This document shows, piece by piece, positions 49,996-58,962 of a stretch of DNA of 64,000 bases. The stretch's first letter is position 1, and every line of letters begins with the position of its first letter. The notes under the pieces are model-generated. The model saw only the letters and a list, made by a program, of their open reading frames with translations, had not been told where the DNA came from and did no database searches. Position numbers and translations under genes: made by a program. Origin of the DNA: Chloroflexota bacterium (GTDB taxonomy: Bacteria > Chloroflexota > Anaerolineae > UBA4142); NCBI GenBank assembly GCA_023381515.1, contig JAMCQI010000079.1, positions 1-64,000 on the forward strand, in the 5' to 3' direction.

Positions 49996-52530
49996 TCACG
50001 TCTTGGCTTGGCGATGACCGTTCGATCCGTTCGTCCGCTCTGAGTCTTCTTTCTCTTCCTTTGCCTCTTTCACTGCCTTCGCTTTGGAACCGCTCGGCTT
50101 GGCTTCGAGCCGCGCGATCGTGGCGATCGAGTCCCCTTCCTTGAGGTCGACGATCGCAGGTTCCTTCGATACCCTCTTGGACTTGGGCAGATTCGCCACG
50201 CGCGTTCGCACGACCACACCGTTCTTTGAAACAATGGTCGCGTCGTCATCCTCGCCAACCACACGCGCCGCCGCGACGATGCCCCCGCGCGCCGTATCGC
50301 GCCCGAGCGTCGAAACCCCCTTGGTGTAGCGGCCCTGCGTCGAAAACTCGCCAATGGGTGTTCGCTTACCGAATCCTTTGGAAGTGACGACAAGCAAGAA
50401 TCCGTCCTCCTGAGCCATATCCATGGAGGCTACTTTGTCCCCTTCATTCAGCTTGATTCCAAAAACGCCGCCGGCTGTGCGGCCCTGGACGGGCACCTCC
50501 TCTTCCTTGAACCGGAGAGCTTGCCCTTGCTCAGTCACAAAAACGATCTCCCCATCGCCGTGCGTGAGGCGAGCCCACCCCAGTTCATCTCCTTCGCTAA
50601 GGTTAATTGCCCCGACGCCGCTCGAACGGATGCCCTGGAATTCACTCAGTGGAGTGCGCTTGATTCGCCCGCCGGTCGTCGCCATCGTAAGGAACTCGGC
50701 GGAATCAAAGTCGGGCACCGCGACGGCCCCCGTCACCCGCTCGCCCTCCTCGAACGAAAGGAAATTGTTCAAAGGTAGTCCCTTGGGCTGCCGCTCTACG
50801 TCGGGCACTTGATGTCCGCGCAGCGGATAGACCTGTCCTCGATTCGTGAAAAAGAGGAGCGTATCTCGAGTGTTCGCCACAAACAGGAATTGGACGGCGT
50901 CCTCTTCGCGGGTCTGGATGCTCCTCGAGCCGGTGGCTGTCCGCCGGACCGAGGAAAGGGGCACCCGGCTGATATAGCCGCGCTGGGTAATTGACACCAG
51001 GACCTTTTCTTCCTGCACCAGGTCTTCTTCCTTGAACTCGGTCGTTTCCTCACCGTTGCTAGAGATCAGTGTGCGCCGGGCATCCCCGAACCGTTTCTTC
51101 AAGTCGGTCAATTCCTCGGTGATGACTCCCAACATCTTTTTGGGATGCTTGAGCAGGTCCTCGAGGTACCTGATCATCTCACGGGTCTGCTTGAGCTCCT
51201 CTTCGATCTTTTTTCGCTCGAGGGCGGCCAGCCGGCGCAATTGCATGTCGAGAATCGCCTGCGCTTGGATCTCGTCGAGCTTGAACCGGCTCATGAGGCG
51301 CTCTTTGGCCACATCGGCATCGGGTGAATTCCGAATTGTTTTGATTACTTCCTCGAGATGGTCGAGCGCTATCTTTAACCCTTCCAGAATATGCGCGCGG
51401 GCGCGCGCCTTGTCGAGCTCAAACCCTGTGCGCCGGGTAATGACCACCAAGCGATGCTCGACAAACAATTGCAGCAGTCTCTTGAGCGGAAGCACCCGCG
51501 GCTCGCCGTCGACGAGGGCGAGCATGTTGATCGTAAAACCCGATTGGAGCGGTGTGTATTTAAGCAGTTGATTGATGACCGGCTTGGGGTCTGCCCCGCG
51601 TTTCAGCTCGATGACAATGCTCATCCCCTGTCGATCGGACTCGTCTCGCAGATCCCCGATATCCTCCACCCGGCGGTCACGTACGAGCTCGGCAATGCGC
51701 TCGATGAGCCCCGCCTTGTTCACCTGGTATGGCAATTCGGTAATGACGATACGCGACTTGCCTCCGCCTGCTTCTTCCGTATGGATCTTGCCACGCACGA
51801 TGATGCGCCCCTTGCCGGTTGCGTACGCCTCGTGGATTCCCTCGGCGCCCAGGATAATGCCGCCCGTCGGAAAATCGGGCCCCTTGATAATGGCCTTCAG
51901 GTCGTCGACGTCTACATCGTCAATCTTGTCCCAGTGTTCAATCAAATAGTTCGTGGCGTCAATGACTTCTGATAAATTGTGCGGCGGGATGTTCGTCGCC
52001 ATCCCCACCGCGATTCCCGCCGCGCCGTTGATCAACAAATTTGGCACTTTGCCAGGCAGGACCGTTGGCTCCTTGAGTGAGCCGTCAAAATTCTCTCCAT
52101 AGTCGACGGTATTCTTTTCAATATCCGCCAGCAATTCTTCCGCGATTTCGGTCAGTCGCGCCTCGGTATATCGCATCGCCGCTGGCGGATCGTCGTCAAT
52201 GCTGCCGAAATTACCCTGCCCGTCCACCAACGGGTAGCGCATGGTAAAGTCCTGCGCCATACGGACCAGCGCCTCGTACACCGCCGAATCCCCGTGCGGG
52301 TGGTATCGCCCGAGCACATCTCCGACGATGCGGGCACATTTTTTGTAGGCGGCGTTGTGGCGCAGTCCCATCTCTCCCATCGCGTACAGGATGCGCCGCT
52401 GGACAGGCTTTAAGCCATCTCTCACATCCGGAAGGGCGCGGGCCGTGATAACGCTCATCGCGTAATCCAGGTAGGCGCTCTTCATCTCATCTTGAATCTC
52501 TACTAACTTGACGGTACCAATCTCAACCAA
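49996..52530 (-). CDS. gyrA: Type IIA topoisomerase subunit A (GyrA/ParC), lacking a canonical GyrA box
   Basis: An 844-residue A subunit. The catalytic Tyr121 is in [10 protein letters not shown], with the quinolone-region [17 protein letters not shown] (Ser82, Glu86). The breakage-reunion domain is followed by a C-terminal beta-pinwheel of six GyrA_C repeats (for example [54 protein letters not shown]). The GyrA box QRRGGKG expected between ISRVPLSS and the next strand reads [10 protein letters not shown] (526-537, bases 50920-50955). Box loss is a property of ParC-like proteins, so the subunit may work in relaxation or decatenation. The start is the TTG 52530, eight bases after AAGGAG; a short Lys-rich C-terminal tail is present. 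upp follows 16 bases downstream. Confidence 0.9.
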   Translation of the reverse strand: MVEIGTVKLVEIQDEMKSAYLDYAMSVITARALPDVRDGLKPVQRRILYAMGEMGLRHNAAYKKCARIVGDVLGRYHPHGDSAVYEALVRMAQDFTMRYPLVDGQGNFGSIDDDPPAAMRYTEARLTEIAEELLADIEKNTVDYGENFDGSLKEPTVLPGKVPNLLINGAAGIAVGMATNIPPHNLSEVIDATNYLIEHWDKIDDVDVDDLKAIIKGPDFPTGGIILGAEGIHEAYATGKGRIIVRGKIHTEEAGGGKSRIVITELPYQVNKAGLIERIAELVRDRRVEDIGDLRDESDRQGMSIVIELKRGADPKPVINQLLKYTPLQSGFTINMLALVDGEPRVLPLKRLLQLFVEHRLVVITRRTGFELDKARARAHILEGLKIALDHLEEVIKTIRNSPDADVAKERLMSRFKLDEIQAQAILDMQLRRLAALERKKIEEELKQTREMIRYLEDLLKHPKKMLGVITEELTDLKKRFGDARRTLISSNGEETTEFKEEDLVQEEKVLVSITQRGYISRVPLSSVRRTATGSRSIQTREEDAVQFLFVANTRDTLLFFTNRGQVYPLRGHQVPDVERQPKGLPLNNFLSFEEGERVTGAVAVPDFDSAEFLTMATTGGRIKRTPLSEFQGIRSSGVGAINLSEGDELGWARLTHGDGEIVFVTEQGQALRFKEEEVPVQGRTAGGVFGIKLNEGDKVASMDMAQEDGFLLVVTSKGFGKRTPIGEFSTQGRYTKGVSTLGRDTARGGIVAAARVVGEDDDATIVSKNGVVVRTRVANLPKSKRVSKEPAIVDLKEGDSIATIARLEAKPSGSKAKAVKEAKEEKEDSERTNGSNGHRQAKT

Positions 52531-52987
52531 ATCGACTTCTCCTTCTCTTCGCTTTGACCGTCGTTTCCATATTTTGACTATTTGCCCACGTCAATAGGTC
52601 CAGAACAGAAACAGAACGCAGTGCTCGCTATTATACCTGAACTCTAATGAAAAATCGAATTACCGTGGTCGATCTTGGCGGTTGGACGCATTTGCCTGGT
52701 ACTGTTTTCACGGAAGGTCGATTTCGCCCGACAGAAAATGCGTCCGGTTTCGGTTCCGGACGCATTTTCCTGCTAGTAGAGAACGCTGCGCTTGTAAGCA
52801 CCGCCGACTCTGGTCACGCTGCCATAATTGACGTCGGTGGTGTCAGCGCGCATATGGCTGCGTTGATTCTATTGGTACCCCAGGCAGCCGTAGTAGCCAC
52901 TCTCACTTTCACCTTCCTGAGACCATCGGTCACGGCGACCTTCCGGGCTTGCCGATAGAACGTGAGAAGAGAGGATCAGTCGATAGG
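52531..52987. other. Intergenic region between gyrA and the AAA ATPase gene
   Basis: A 457-base stretch without a convincing gene. It holds a TATAAT on the minus strand at 52630-52635 (candidate gyrA -10, no good -35), a strong terminator hairpin (52734-52769), and 52770-52987. The minus strand of this last part has two short in-frame peptides separated by one TAG (ending SGYYGCLGYQ, then MRADTTDVNYGSVTRVGGAY ... LY) just before the hairpin. The 103-codon plus-strand frame across it contains the palindrome and is rejected. Confidence 0.5.
52734..52769. terminator. Terminator downstream of the clp/AAA operon
   Basis: GAAAATGCGTCCGG (52734-52747) and CCGGACGCATTTTC (52756-52769) pair over 14 bases with an 8-base loop. 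A/T-rich stem ends on both sides suit termination of the minus-strand Clp operon. Confidence 0.75.
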
Positions 52988-54289
52988 CTACTCTTTGATA
53001 AAGTATCCCGCGCAGGCGAGATCGATTAGCTCCTTCGATAGCGTAGTCGGAACATTGCGGTAGCGCGCGATGTCGACCAACTCGTCCACAATATCGCGCG
53101 GGTGCACGGCGCGCGGCCTGCGCTTGGACTTGATGTAATACTCCATCACGATGTACTTGAGTCCCTCTTCCGAGTACGGAATTCCGTGGTTTTCCACCAC
53201 CCGTTTAAAAATCTCCCGATAATCATTCCAAGTGGGATCTGTCATCTGGATCTTGTAACGGATGCGTCGGAGGAATGCCTCATCCACGAGTTCGCTCGGA
53301 TTCAGGTTCGTAGAGAACACCACGAGCGCGTCAAAGGGTACGTCAATCTTGCGCCCCGTGACCAGCGTCAAATAATCGATCCGTTTCTCGAGGGGCACGA
53401 TCCAGCGGTTCAGCAGGTCACGCGGCCGCGCCTGCTGCCTTCCAAAGTCGTCGATCAGGAATATGCCTCCGTTCGCCTTCATCTGAAACGGTGCTTCATA
53501 ATACTTCATGGTCGGGTCGTACACGAGGTCCAAATTCTCGAGTATCAATTCGCCCCCCACCGCGATCATCGGCCGCTTGATCAGGACCCAGCGCCGATCG
53601 CAGCGCTCTCCTCGCCGCATGCCAGGGACCCCGATTTCTTCGTCCTGTTTCTCGGGCACCGGACGGTGATGCAAAGAATCAAACACCTTGACGACGTGGC
53701 CGTCGATGAACACCGCATGAGGAACAAAGACGGCCCCCGGCAGCATGGCCCCCATGGCTTCGGCAATCGCCGTCTTGCCGTTGCCGGGATCCCCAAAGAG
53801 AAAAATTGATTTGCCGGAGTTGATCGCGGGCCCGATCTGGTTAAAGACGGTCTCATTCAGAACCAGGTGTTGGGTCGAGCGGACGATCATCTCCCGCGTG
53901 ATCGTCTGCCCGCTCAACGACTGCGTGAGCACCGCACGCGTGTACGCGTCCAGTCGGACCGGGGCCGGACCCGAATACTGGCACTGGTCCATCAGTTCGC
54001 GGGTCCGCGAGCGTCCCTCTTCAGAGAGCACGTACTGGTAGGAAGACTCGCCGAGGCCTGAGGATCCTTTGACCTCTGTGAGGTGCTCCCGCCGCAAATA
54101 GTCCAGCACGCGGTCCACGATGTTCGCGAACGGGAGTGTAATAGCCTCCGCGATCTCGTGTCCCATCATAAAACCGCGAGTATACATCACCTTCAACGTG
54201 AGATCGGCCAGGAACGCGAGATTCAGACCGGTCTCTTCGATCGAGCGCGGTTCGGGCGGGAGGAAACGAGGAAAGGATCCTGAATCCAT
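52988..54289 (-). CDS. MoxR-like AAA ATPase with N-terminal winged-helix region
   Basis: A 433-residue ATPase. Residues 1-115 look like a winged-helix (ADLTLKVMYTRGFMMGHEIAEA; VDRVLDYLRREHLTEV; YQYVLSEEGRSRTRELM). The AAA core has Walker A FLFGDPGNGKTAIAEA, Walker B GGIFLIDDFGRQQ, sensor 1 VVFSTNLNP and an arginine-finger region DEAFLRRIRYKI. Family members are chaperone-like ATPases of unknown client. The ATG 54289 has GGAG 8 bases upstream, overlapping the clpX end. As the last gene of the tig, clpP, clpX run it may assist protein quality control; that is inferred. Confidence 0.8.
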   Translation of the reverse strand: MDSGSFPRFLPPEPRSIEETGLNLAFLADLTLKVMYTRGFMMGHEIAEAITLPFANIVDRVLDYLRREHLTEVKGSSGLGESSYQYVLSEEGRSRTRELMDQCQYSGPAPVRLDAYTRAVLTQSLSGQTITREMIVRSTQHLVLNETVFNQIGPAINSGKSIFLFGDPGNGKTAIAEAMGAMLPGAVFVPHAVFIDGHVVKVFDSLHHRPVPEKQDEEIGVPGMRRGERCDRRWVLIKRPMIAVGGELILENLDLVYDPTMKYYEAPFQMKANGGIFLIDDFGRQQARPRDLLNRWIVPLEKRIDYLTLVTGRKIDVPFDALVVFSTNLNPSELVDEAFLRRIRYKIQMTDPTWNDYREIFKRVVENHGIPYSEEGLKYIVMEYYIKSKRRPRAVHPRDIVDELVDIARYRNVPTTLSKELIDLACAGYFIKE

Positions 54290-54302
54290 TCAAATGTCTC
54301 CG

Positions 54303-55583
54303 CTATGCCGTTTCTTCTTTCGGCCACGGGACCACCACTTCAGTTTGGGTCACCAACGTGGGCTTTTGATGATGACGGATGGTATCGCCATCGATCAGGC
54401 ATTTCCTTACATCGCGGCGGGAGGGAATCTCGTACATCACGTCGAGGAGGACTCCTTCGATGATCGTCCTTAACCCGCGCGCGCCGGTCTTGTACTGGAA
54501 AGCTAGCTCCGCCGCGGCTTGCAGCGCCTCTTCGGTAAAGACCAGCTCGACGTTGTCGAGCGCAAAAAGCTTTTGAAACTGCTTGACGATCGCGTTCTTG
54601 GGCTCGCTCAGAATCTTGACCAACATCTCCTGGTCGAGGGGGTCCACGCTGACAATCACCGGCATTCGGCCGATGAACTCGGGAATCAGACCATATTGCA
54701 GGAGATCGTCGGCCGTCACCAGCTTCAGCAATTCGGTCGTGTTGAGCTCCTGGTTGGTTCTCTCCCGCTCGCCCTTGAATCCAACCGCCCGGCGCTCCGA
54801 GACTCGTTGGCCAATGATCTTGTCCAATCCTTCGAAAGCCCCACCGCAAACAAAGAGGATATTGGCGGTATTCACACGGAGAAAATCCTGGTGAGGATGC
54901 TTTCGCCCCCCTTGCGGGGGCACGTTCGCCGTCGTCCCCTCGATGATCTTGAGCAGTGCCTGCTGCACCCCCTCGCCCGATACATCGCGCGTTATCGAGG
55001 GATTGTCTCCCGTCTTGCGCGCGATCTTGTCAATTTCGTCAATGTAGACTATGCCGCGCTGCGCTCGGGGGATATCGTAATCCGCGTTCTGGATGAGCGC
55101 GAGCAAGATATTCTCGACGTCTTCTCCGACATAGCCGGCCTCCGTCAACGAGGTCGCGTCGGCGATCGCAAACGGCACATCGAGGATCTTGGCCAGCGTT
55201 TGCGCGAGGAGCGTCTTGCCGCATCCGGTGGGGCCGACCAGGAGAATATTCGACTTGCCCAGCTCCACATCGTCCGGTCGGCCCGCATGCTGGATGCGCT
55301 TGTAGTGATTGTACACTGCGACCGACAGGACCTTTTTCGCGCGTTCCTGGCCAACCACGTACTGATTCAGGCGACGGTAAATCTCCCTGGGGGGCAGATT
55401 CTCGATGGAAAGCATCTGGCCTTTGGGCATCGCCGCTTCTTGCTCGAGAATCTCGCGGCACAGTTCAACGCATTCGTCGCAAATGAATACAAAGCCGGGG
55501 CCCGCGATTAATCGATTAACCTGATCCGGACTGCGGTTGCAAAACGAACACGCCTCCGCGCCGTGTTTGGTGAGGCTCGGCAT
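54303..55583 (-). CDS. clpX: ATP-dependent Clp protease ATP-binding subunit ClpX
   Basis: A 426-residue unfoldase. The N-terminal zinc domain is [17 protein letters not shown] ... [10 protein letters not shown] (four Cys). Walker A is [17 protein letters not shown], Walker B is [14 protein letters not shown], the pore loop is GYVGEDVEN, sensor-2 is [13 protein letters not shown], and the IGF-like ClpP-docking loop reads IGQRV...KGERERTN (a less typical loop). It works with ClpP encoded just upstream. The ATG 55583 lies 116 bases after clpP, with a small hairpin in between. Confidence 0.96.
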   Translation of the reverse strand: MPSLTKHGAEACSFCNRSPDQVNRLIAGPGFVFICDECVELCREILEQEAAMPKGQMLSIENLPPREIYRRLNQYVVGQERAKKVLSVAVYNHYKRIQHAGRPDDVELGKSNILLVGPTGCGKTLLAQTLAKILDVPFAIADATSLTEAGYVGEDVENILLALIQNADYDIPRAQRGIVYIDEIDKIARKTGDNPSITRDVSGEGVQQALLKIIEGTTANVPPQGGRKHPHQDFLRVNTANILFVCGGAFEGLDKIIGQRVSERRAVGFKGERERTNQELNTTELLKLVTADDLLQYGLIPEFIGRMPVIVSVDPLDQEMLVKILSEPKNAIVKQFQKLFALDNVELVFTEEALQAAAELAFQYKTGARGLRTIIEGVLLDVMYEIPSRRDVRKCLIDGDTIRHHQKPTLVTQTEVVVPWPKEETA

Positions 55584-55666
55584 TCGCTTTCTCCTCCTGC
55601 GCCACGGGGATCGGGAGTCGACATAGGACTAGAGGGCGGCGCAGGATTCGGGGGATTGGGAATGAA

Positions 55667-55691
55667 GGGACAGGAGCCTTGCCCCTGTCCC
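55667..55691. repeat. Hairpin between clpP and clpX
   Basis: GGGACAGG (55667-55674) pairs with CCTGTCCC (55684-55691) around a 9-base loop. There is no U-run after it on the minus strand, so it may modulate rather than end transcription. Confidence 0.5.
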
Positions 55692-55699
55692 GTACAGCA

Positions 55700-56332
55700 C
55701 TAGCGCTTTTCTTGGGCGCCTTCCGCTTTGACCGCGCTGGAGAGTACTTCGTCGATCAATCCGTATTCGACGGCCGCGGGAGCGTCCATGTAATAGTTCC
55801 GGTCCGTGTCGTGGATGATGCGATCGATCGGCTGCCCCGTGTGTTTCGCAAGGATTTCGTTCAGCCGCTCACGCTCGCGCATGATCCGGCGCGCCTCGAT
55901 TTCGATGTCCACTGCCTGACCTTGCGCACCGCCCCAAGGTTGATGAATGTGAACAGTCGAGTTCGGCAGGGCATAGCGGCGTCCTTTCTCACCCGCGGCG
56001 AGGAGAACGGTACCCATGCTTGCCGCGAGTCCGACGCAGATCGTCGAAACGGGCGCAGAGACAAGCTGCATCGTGTCGTAGATCGCCAACCCGGCATAGA
56101 TGACACCGCCGGGGCAGTTGATATAGAGGCGAATCTCTCTTTCCGGATTCTCGCGATCGAGATAGAGCATCTGCGCGACGACCAGGTTGGCCACATGGTC
56201 GTCAATGGCCGTGCCGAGAAAGATGATGCGATTCTGGAGCAAAAGCGAGTAGATATCGTAAACCCGCTCGCCGCGTCCGGTATTCTCCACCACCATCGGG
56301 ATCACATCGCGGGGGTGAATGATGTCGCTCAT
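55700..56332 (-). CDS. clpP: ATP-dependent Clp protease proteolytic subunit
   Basis: A 210-residue serine protease. The catalytic Ser is in [16 protein letters not shown], His in [12 protein letters not shown] and Asp in the [10 protein letters not shown] region. The N-terminal [35 protein letters not shown] is the normal start region (broken here into segments). I set the start at the ATG 56332 (GGGAGGG about 11 bases upstream); an earlier in-frame ATG at 56395 would translate a palindromic heptamer hairpin. Located between tig and clpX, the usual bacterial order. Confidence 0.95.
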   Translation of the reverse strand: MSDIIHPRDVIPMVVENTGRGERVYDIYSLLLQNRIIFLGTAIDDHVANLVVAQMLYLDRENPEREIRLYINCPGGVIYAGLAIYDTMQLVSAPVSTICVGLAASMGTVLLAAGEKGRRYALPNSTVHIHQPWGGAQGQAVDIEIEARRIMRERERLNEILAKHTGQPIDRIIHDTDRNYYMDAPAAVEYGLIDEVLSSAVKAEGAQEKR

Positions 56333-56367
56333 TGTGGAAAAACCCTCCCAACCTATTTCTGGTTTGC

Positions 56368-56400
56368 GATTTATGATTTCCGAATCGGAAATCATAAATC
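56368..56400. repeat. Perfect 15-bp palindromic heptamer hairpin between tig and clpP
   Basis: GATTTATGATTTCCG (56368-56382) and CGGAAATCATAAATC (56386-56400) pair fully around a 3-base loop. The surrounding bases 56354-56409 also keep a 7-base period (ATTTATG, ATTTCCG, AATCGGA, AATCATA, AATCATG, AATGGCT). Confidence 0.7.
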
Positions 56401-56413
56401 ATGAATGGCTAAT

Positions 56414-57880
56414 CTACTTTTCCTGTCCCGGGATCAACGGCCGCTCGATGCCCCGCGGCCAATCCTCGGGTCGAACTTTCGACGGGTCGGTGATCAAGGC
56501 GCCTGGAGCACTCGCGGATTGCTGGGCTTGCTGTTCCTGCAGCTCGCGCTGCCGCTGCTCCTCGCGGACCATATCGGGCGTCACGATCTTGCCGCTCGTC
56601 GGTTCGCCCTTGGCCATGTCTACTAAGCGATTGATGGTCTTGTTTAGCTTTAGATTGTATTCAATGTCGCGCCGGGACGCAGCGGTCGACAGCTCGCGGC
56701 GCGTCTGGTCGGCCCGCCCTCCGCTGCGTGCGGCTTCCTGTGCGCGGCGATCGATCTCCACGTCGACTTCCTTGCCAGAGACCTCGAATTTTTCTTCCTC
56801 CAGGACTTGGAGCAGCGCAAGCAAACGCTTGAGGCGTCGTTCCGCCCGCGGCTTGATGTCTACACGATAGCCTTGCACATCCTTGCCGGATAGCTCAAGA
56901 TACTTTTCCCACGTCATCCCAAGCCGCCCGGCCAATTCCTTGGAGCGTTCCAACTCCTGGTTGATCTCATCTTCCAGCATGATGGCGGGATACGCGATCT
57001 CCGATTGGTCGACCGCGGCGTCGATGACCCGGTCGGCAAATCGGCTGTCCTCCTCCCCTTGCTTTTGCGCCATCAGCGTGGACCGGATATGTCCCTTGAG
57101 TTGATCCAGCGTCTCGAACTGGCTGATGGATTTGGCCAATTCATCGTCCAGGGCAGGGACATGCGGTTCCTTAATGTCTATAACCGTAACCTCATAAGTG
57201 GCCGTCTTGCCGGCCACATTGGTGTTGCTGTCGTCTGCGGGATAGGCATACGTGATGGTCTTGGTCTCGTTCGGGTTTGTGCCAATCAACTGCTCCACCC
57301 ATGGGAAGACCGGCTTGTCCATCTCGACACGCACCTGGAGCCCCTTGCTCTCCAAAGGCTCCTGGCCCTCTATTCCACCCTTGACGTCGATGGTCGCAAG
57401 ATCCCCCATTTGCACCGACCGCGTCACCGGCACCATCTGGGCCTGGTCCATCTGAAACCGATCCAGGACTTCTGTTACTTCTTCATCGCTGACGCTGACT
57501 GGTTCCGGTCGCATATGGATGGAGTGATAATCCCCCAATTTGACGACCGGCCGCGTCGGGATAGTGTATTTCAGCACCAATGGTTCTTTCTGCGGCACGT
57601 CGAGCTTGCCCGCGTCGTAAGCGTCGATGTTCTCATCTTTCAGAACCTGACGATAGAGGCTTTGCGCCAGTTCGTCAATCGCTTCGTCGCGTAGGATGTC
57701 TTTGCCGAAGGTGCGTTCGACAATCGCATAGGGCGCCTTGCCCGGCCGAAAGCCGGGGACGGGCCGCGCGCGCGATATCCGCTGAGCGGCGGCCTTCATC
57801 GCACGCTGTAATTGCTCGTCGTCGACTTCGACGGTGACGACGGCGTTGCAATCAGGGGTGCGTTCTGTTGTCACTTTCAC
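56414..57880 (-). CDS. tig: Trigger factor (ribosome-associated peptidyl-prolyl chaperone)
   Basis: A 488-residue trigger factor. The N-terminal ribosome-binding domain contains the signature GFRPGKAPYAIVERTFG. An FKBP-like PPIase domain spans about residues 155-245 (VQMGDLATIDVKGG; FPWVEQLIG). The helical C-terminal chaperone arms follow, with a Gln/Glu-rich tail. It is longer than E. coli Tig (432). The GTG 57880 is taken as start, after AGAGAGGGAAAG. It follows tRNA-Leu on one transcript and precedes clpP and clpX. Confidence 0.95.
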   Translation of the reverse strand: MKVTTERTPDCNAVVTVEVDDEQLQRAMKAAAQRISRARPVPGFRPGKAPYAIVERTFGKDILRDEAIDELAQSLYRQVLKDENIDAYDAGKLDVPQKEPLVLKYTIPTRPVVKLGDYHSIHMRPEPVSVSDEEVTEVLDRFQMDQAQMVPVTRSVQMGDLATIDVKGGIEGQEPLESKGLQVRVEMDKPVFPWVEQLIGTNPNETKTITYAYPADDSNTNVAGKTATYEVTVIDIKEPHVPALDDELAKSISQFETLDQLKGHIRSTLMAQKQGEEDSRFADRVIDAAVDQSEIAYPAIMLEDEINQELERSKELAGRLGMTWEKYLELSGKDVQGYRVDIKPRAERRLKRLLALLQVLEEEKFEVSGKEVDVEIDRRAQEAARSGGRADQTRRELSTAASRRDIEYNLKLNKTINRLVDMAKGEPTSGKIVTPDMVREEQRQRELQEQQAQQSASAPGALITDPSKVRPEDWPRGIERPLIPGQEK

Positions 57881-57918
57881 GGTTGAATTCTTTCCCTCTC
57901 TATCGTCTGTTTATCGAG

Positions 57919-58002
57919 TGGGGAAGGAGGGACTCGAACCCTCACGGGTTTGACCCCACATGGTCCTAAGCCATGCTCGTCTGCCAATTCCGACACTCCC
58001 CC
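57919..58002 (-). tRNA. tRNA-Leu(TAG)
   Basis: The acceptor GGGGGAG (57996-58002) pairs with CTTCCCC (57920-57926). The anticodon stem CATGG/CCATG holds loop CTTAGGA (anticodon TAG, leucine). A long class II variable arm (TGGGGTCAAACCCG) and T arm GAGGG-TTCGAGT-CCCTC follow. No CCA is encoded. Confidence 0.95.
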
Positions 58003-58020
58003 GCGCGGCACACAAATACC

Positions 58021-58049
58021 ATTGTACCATCATACAGGTCTTTTGGCAA
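58021..58049 (-). promoter_or_regulatory. Promoter of the tRNA-Leu/tig/clp operon
   Basis: On the minus strand TTGCCA (58044-58049), 17 bases, TACAAT (58021-58026). The predicted start near 58014 is about 12 bases before tRNA-Leu. Confidence 0.78.
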
Positions 58050-58083
58050 AGCGAAACGAGAATATATGCTGCTTTCTGCGTGC

Positions 58084-58839
58084 TCAATGGGGAAACAACC
58101 CGGAGGACTGGGCCACGTACAAGAGGATAAGCGAGATGGCATTGTTGGCGGCATGAAGTAGCATTCCTGGGAAGAGCGAGCCGGTGTACTCGTACAACCA
58201 TGCCAGGAATAAACCCAAGAAAAAGATGGGGACAAAGAGGTCGGCGCTCAGGTGCAAAGCGGTAAAAAAGATCGTGCTCACGAGCATCGCCCCTACGACC
58301 CCGATCCTCTTCCGCAGTCCCCCATACATAAAACCGCGGAAAAAGGTCTCTTCGGCGATTGGCGCAATTACCGCCGCCGCAATGAATGTGAAGATGAACC
58401 CGGCTCCGCGGACATCGAGCTGGGACAGCACCGCTTGAGGGGAAATCTGCACGCCGAAAGCCATCGCGACCACCGCATAGAGGGCGCGCACCGCATACGA
58501 AGCCATGAGCAGTGCCACGACCATCGCACAGCCCGCAGGAACCGAGAACGGCCGCAGGCCCAGACGGTCGAATCCTACCCGGTACCGTGCCGTGCTAAAG
58601 AGCAAGGCGGCGCCGACCACGATGAGGTCTTGGACCGCCAGAAAGATCGCTAGGGCTGACCCGTTTTGCTCAAGCGATACTCCCATCACCAGACTCAGCC
58701 CAAGGGCGACCAAATTCAGCACCAAGACTGCTAGCCCCGCGACGATAATTGCGAGGACAATATCGAGGATACCCCAGGGAACCGCAGGTACCTGCCTTGA
58801 AGCCGGTGCGGGTGCTAGGCGAGAATCCGTTACGTCCAT
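58084..58839 (-). CDS. CPBP-family intramembrane glutamic protease (CAAX/Abi type)
   Basis: A 251-residue polytopic membrane protein. The catalytic motifs are EExxxR (IAEETFFRGFMY), FxxxH (FFTALHLSA) and HxxxN (LLHAANNAI), all intact, with about eight hydrophobic helices. Family members process prenylated proteins, bacteriocins or anti-sigma factors; no substrate is evident. The ATG 58839 is 7 bases after a TATAAT, so its message is probably leaderless. It is divergent from the response-regulator gene, with the two promoters back to back. Confidence 0.88.
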   Translation of the reverse strand: MDVTDSRLAPAPASRQVPAVPWGILDIVLAIIVAGLAVLVLNLVALGLSLVMGVSLEQNGSALAIFLAVQDLIVVGAALLFSTARYRVGFDRLGLRPFSVPAGCAMVVALLMASYAVRALYAVVAMAFGVQISPQAVLSQLDVRGAGFIFTFIAAAVIAPIAEETFFRGFMYGGLRKRIGVVGAMLVSTIFFTALHLSADLFVPIFFLGLFLAWLYEYTGSLFPGMLLHAANNAISLILLYVAQSSGLFPH

Positions 58840-58846
58840 GCCAATG

Positions 58847-58875
58847 ATTATAGCTTTAATAGCGGGTGGGGTCAA
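58847..58875 (-). promoter_or_regulatory. Promoter giving a leaderless CPBP-protease mRNA
   Basis: On the minus strand TTGACC (58870-58875), 17 bases, TATAAT (58847-58852). The ATG at 58839 begins 8 bases downstream of the -10, where transcription should start. Confidence 0.82.
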
Positions 58876-58902
58876 TCACCTATTGGAAACGCCACTTTCG
58901 CG

Positions 58903-58931
58903 TTGACATTCGACTACTCCCGTCCTATAAT
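58903..58931 (+). promoter_or_regulatory. Consensus promoter of the two-component pair
   Basis: TTGACA (58903-58908), 17 bases, TATAAT (58926-58931), a perfect sigma70 match. The start near 58938 gives a 25-base leader containing AAGGAAG before the ATG at 58963. Confidence 0.88.
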
Positions 58932-58962
58932 CTGCTCGACATTGCCGAAAAGGAAGTGCGTC

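Noticed and set aside
52647..52958. 103-codon plus-strand frame between gyrA and the AAA ATPase gene
   Set aside because: It contains a perfect 14-bp terminator palindrome and has no ribosome site or family resemblance.
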